NCBI GenBank assembly: GCA_050740975.1
Contig: JBOIEE010000253.1
Coordinates: forward strand, 1 to 6,389
DNA length: 6,389 bases
Origin: JBOHHR01 sp050740975
GTDB taxonomy: Bacteria; Pseudomonadota; Gammaproteobacteria; JBOHHR01
Direction: 5' to 3'
Within the stretch, counting starts at the first letter, position 1; each line of letters starts with the position of its first letter. Below are positions 5,368-6,389 of this stretch, piece after piece. The position numbers and the translations under genes were made by a program. A model generated the notes under the pieces. It did not search any database and had not been told where the DNA came from. It saw only the letters and a list, made by a program, of their open reading frames with translations.

Positions 5368-6389
5368 CTAACTTTCTGAGAACACGATCCGCACCACCTT
5401 GGGATAACTTCGTACAAAGTGCACCACAAGGCCCTTGCGGACATGATCGGGCAGTTCGGCGAAATCACGCCGGTTGTACTCCGGAAGGCTGATCTCCATG
5501 ACCTTCACCCGTTTCGCGGCAGCCACCTTCTCCCGGATCCCGCCCACGGCAAGCACTTTGCCCGAGAGCGTTAACTCTCCGGTCATTGCCAGCGAGCGCG
5601 GTACGCTTTGGTTTCTTGCCAACGACAGGAGTGCGGTGGCGATGGTGATCCCCGCGCTGGGGCCGTCCTTAGGCGTTGCCCCTTCTGGCATGTGCAAGTG
5701 CACGAAACTCTCGTCGAAGAATGTAGGGTTGGCTTTGAAGCGCTCGAGGTTCGCCACCACATAGCTATAGGCGATCTCCGCGGATTCTTTCATCACATTG
5801 CCCAGCGTGCCGGTAAGCTTGAAACCGCGATTGGCGTGCACCCTGGCGGCTTCGATAAAGAGAATGGTGCCGCCTCTGGCGGTCACGGCGAGGCCGATGG
5901 CAGAGCCGGTACTGGCTATCGGCGACTCATAGCGATAAAGCGGCGGCCCTAAGTAAGTCTCGATATGCGCGATCCTGACGCGGATAGGCTGCGCTTCGTT
6001 CTGCAGTAGTTTGACCGCGGCTTTGCGCAGGATGCGTGAGAGCTGCTGCTCAAATGTACGCATACCCGGTTCGCGCGCGTAACCCTCAACGACTTTCCTG
6101 AGCGCCGCTTTGGAGATCTGCACTCGATGTTGGCGCACCCCTGCACTGGCGCACAGTCTTGGCCACGCATGTTTTCTTGCGATGGCAATTTTCTCGTCGG
6201 TCGTATACCCGGCGAGCGGGATGACTTGCATACGATCGAGCAGCGCAGTCGGGATGGTATCCGTCTGGCTGGCGGTGCAGAGGAACAGCACCTGCGAGAG
6301 ATCGAAGGGGAGATCGAGATAGTGATCCCAGAAGCACGAGTTTTGCTCGCTGTCCAAGACTTCCAATAACGCCGACGTCAGCTCAACGG
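5368..6389 (-). CDS. lon: ATP-dependent Lon protease, C-terminal part (5' end beyond right edge)
   Basis: Lon is a cytoplasmic ATP-dependent serine protease that degrades misfolded and regulatory proteins. The frame is open to the right edge; the last 339 residues are visible, out of roughly 800 in the family. They begin just after the Walker B region with LTSALLEVLDSEQNS, continue with DHYLDLPFDLSQVLF and the arginine-finger segment LLDRMQVIPLAGYT, then the alpha-helical AAA lid (EPGMRTFEQQLSRILRKAA). The protease domain has FKLTGTLGNVMKES and PEGATPKDGPSAG with catalytic Ser at visible residue 244 (codon 5656-5658). GGIREKVAAAKR carries the catalytic Lys at visible residue 287. The Ser-Lys spacing of 43 equals that of E. 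coli Lon (679/722). Both catalytic residues are intact. In many gammaproteobacteria lon is followed by hupB; here a nuclease gene follows, so a second Lon paralogue is possible. Confidence 0.95.
   Translation of the reverse strand, partial: VELTSALLEVLDSEQNSCFWDHYLDLPFDLSQVLFLCTASQTDTIPTALLDRMQVIPLAGYTTDEKIAIARKHAWPRLCASAGVRQHRVQISKAALRKVVEGYAREPGMRTFEQQLSRILRKAAVKLLQNEAQPIRVRIAHIETYLGPPLYRYESPIASTGSAIGLAVTARGGTILFIEAARVHANRGFKLTGTLGNVMKESAEIAYSYVVANLERFKANPTFFDESFVHLHMPEGATPKDGPSAGITIATALLSLARNQSVPRSLAMTGELTLSGKVLAVGGIREKVAAAKRVKVMEISLPEYNRRDFAELPDHVRKGLVVHFVRSYPKVVRIVFSES

Noticed and set aside
1..6389. CRISPR arrays, tRNA or rRNA genes, insertion sequence ends
   Set aside because: No regularly spaced repeats, cloverleaf-like sequences or paired terminal inverted repeats with a transposase were found by eye.

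Overview
The window looks like chromosomal DNA from a non-enteric gammaproteobacterium with moderately high GC. The anchor is a divergent pair: bamD on the minus strand, and rluD-pgeF on the plus strand. In Escherichia coli the same block is bamD // rluD-pgeF(yfiH)-clpB. Here clpB does not follow pgeF.

Layout from left to right. (1) 1-1474, minus strand: an accessory block downstream of bamD. In transcription order it holds a short HerA/FtsK-like P-loop ATPase, a possible 43-residue reading frame overlapping its stop, and a lipoprotein with a von Willebrand A-like fold that runs off the left edge. (2) 1466-1527: two inverted repeats in tandem between this block and bamD. (3) 1533-2303, minus strand: bamD, with a good sigma70-type promoter whose -35 lies inside the first codons of rluD. 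(4) 2342-4132, plus strand: rluD and pgeF, 6 bp apart and probably one operon. (5) 4169-5125, minus strand: a DNA/RNA non-specific endonuclease convergent with pgeF, without a signal peptide. (6) 5129-5367: a 239-bp gap with inverted and direct repeats but no gene. (7) 5368-6389, minus strand: the C-terminal part of a Lon protease, running off the right edge.

The core genes work in separate housekeeping tasks: outer-membrane protein assembly (BamD), 23S rRNA pseudouridylation (RluD), removal of mis-made peptidoglycan precursors (PgeF) and protein turnover (Lon). The unusual content flanks this core. The leftmost block pairs a P-loop ATPase with a surface- or periplasm-facing VWA-like lipoprotein. 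The ATPase keeps its Walker A motif but has lost the rest of its core, apparently through an in-frame deletion, so the block may be a decaying accessory operon. The cytoplasmic nuclease is the other candidate for an accessory or conflict function. No CRISPR array, tRNA, rRNA or complete insertion sequence was seen.
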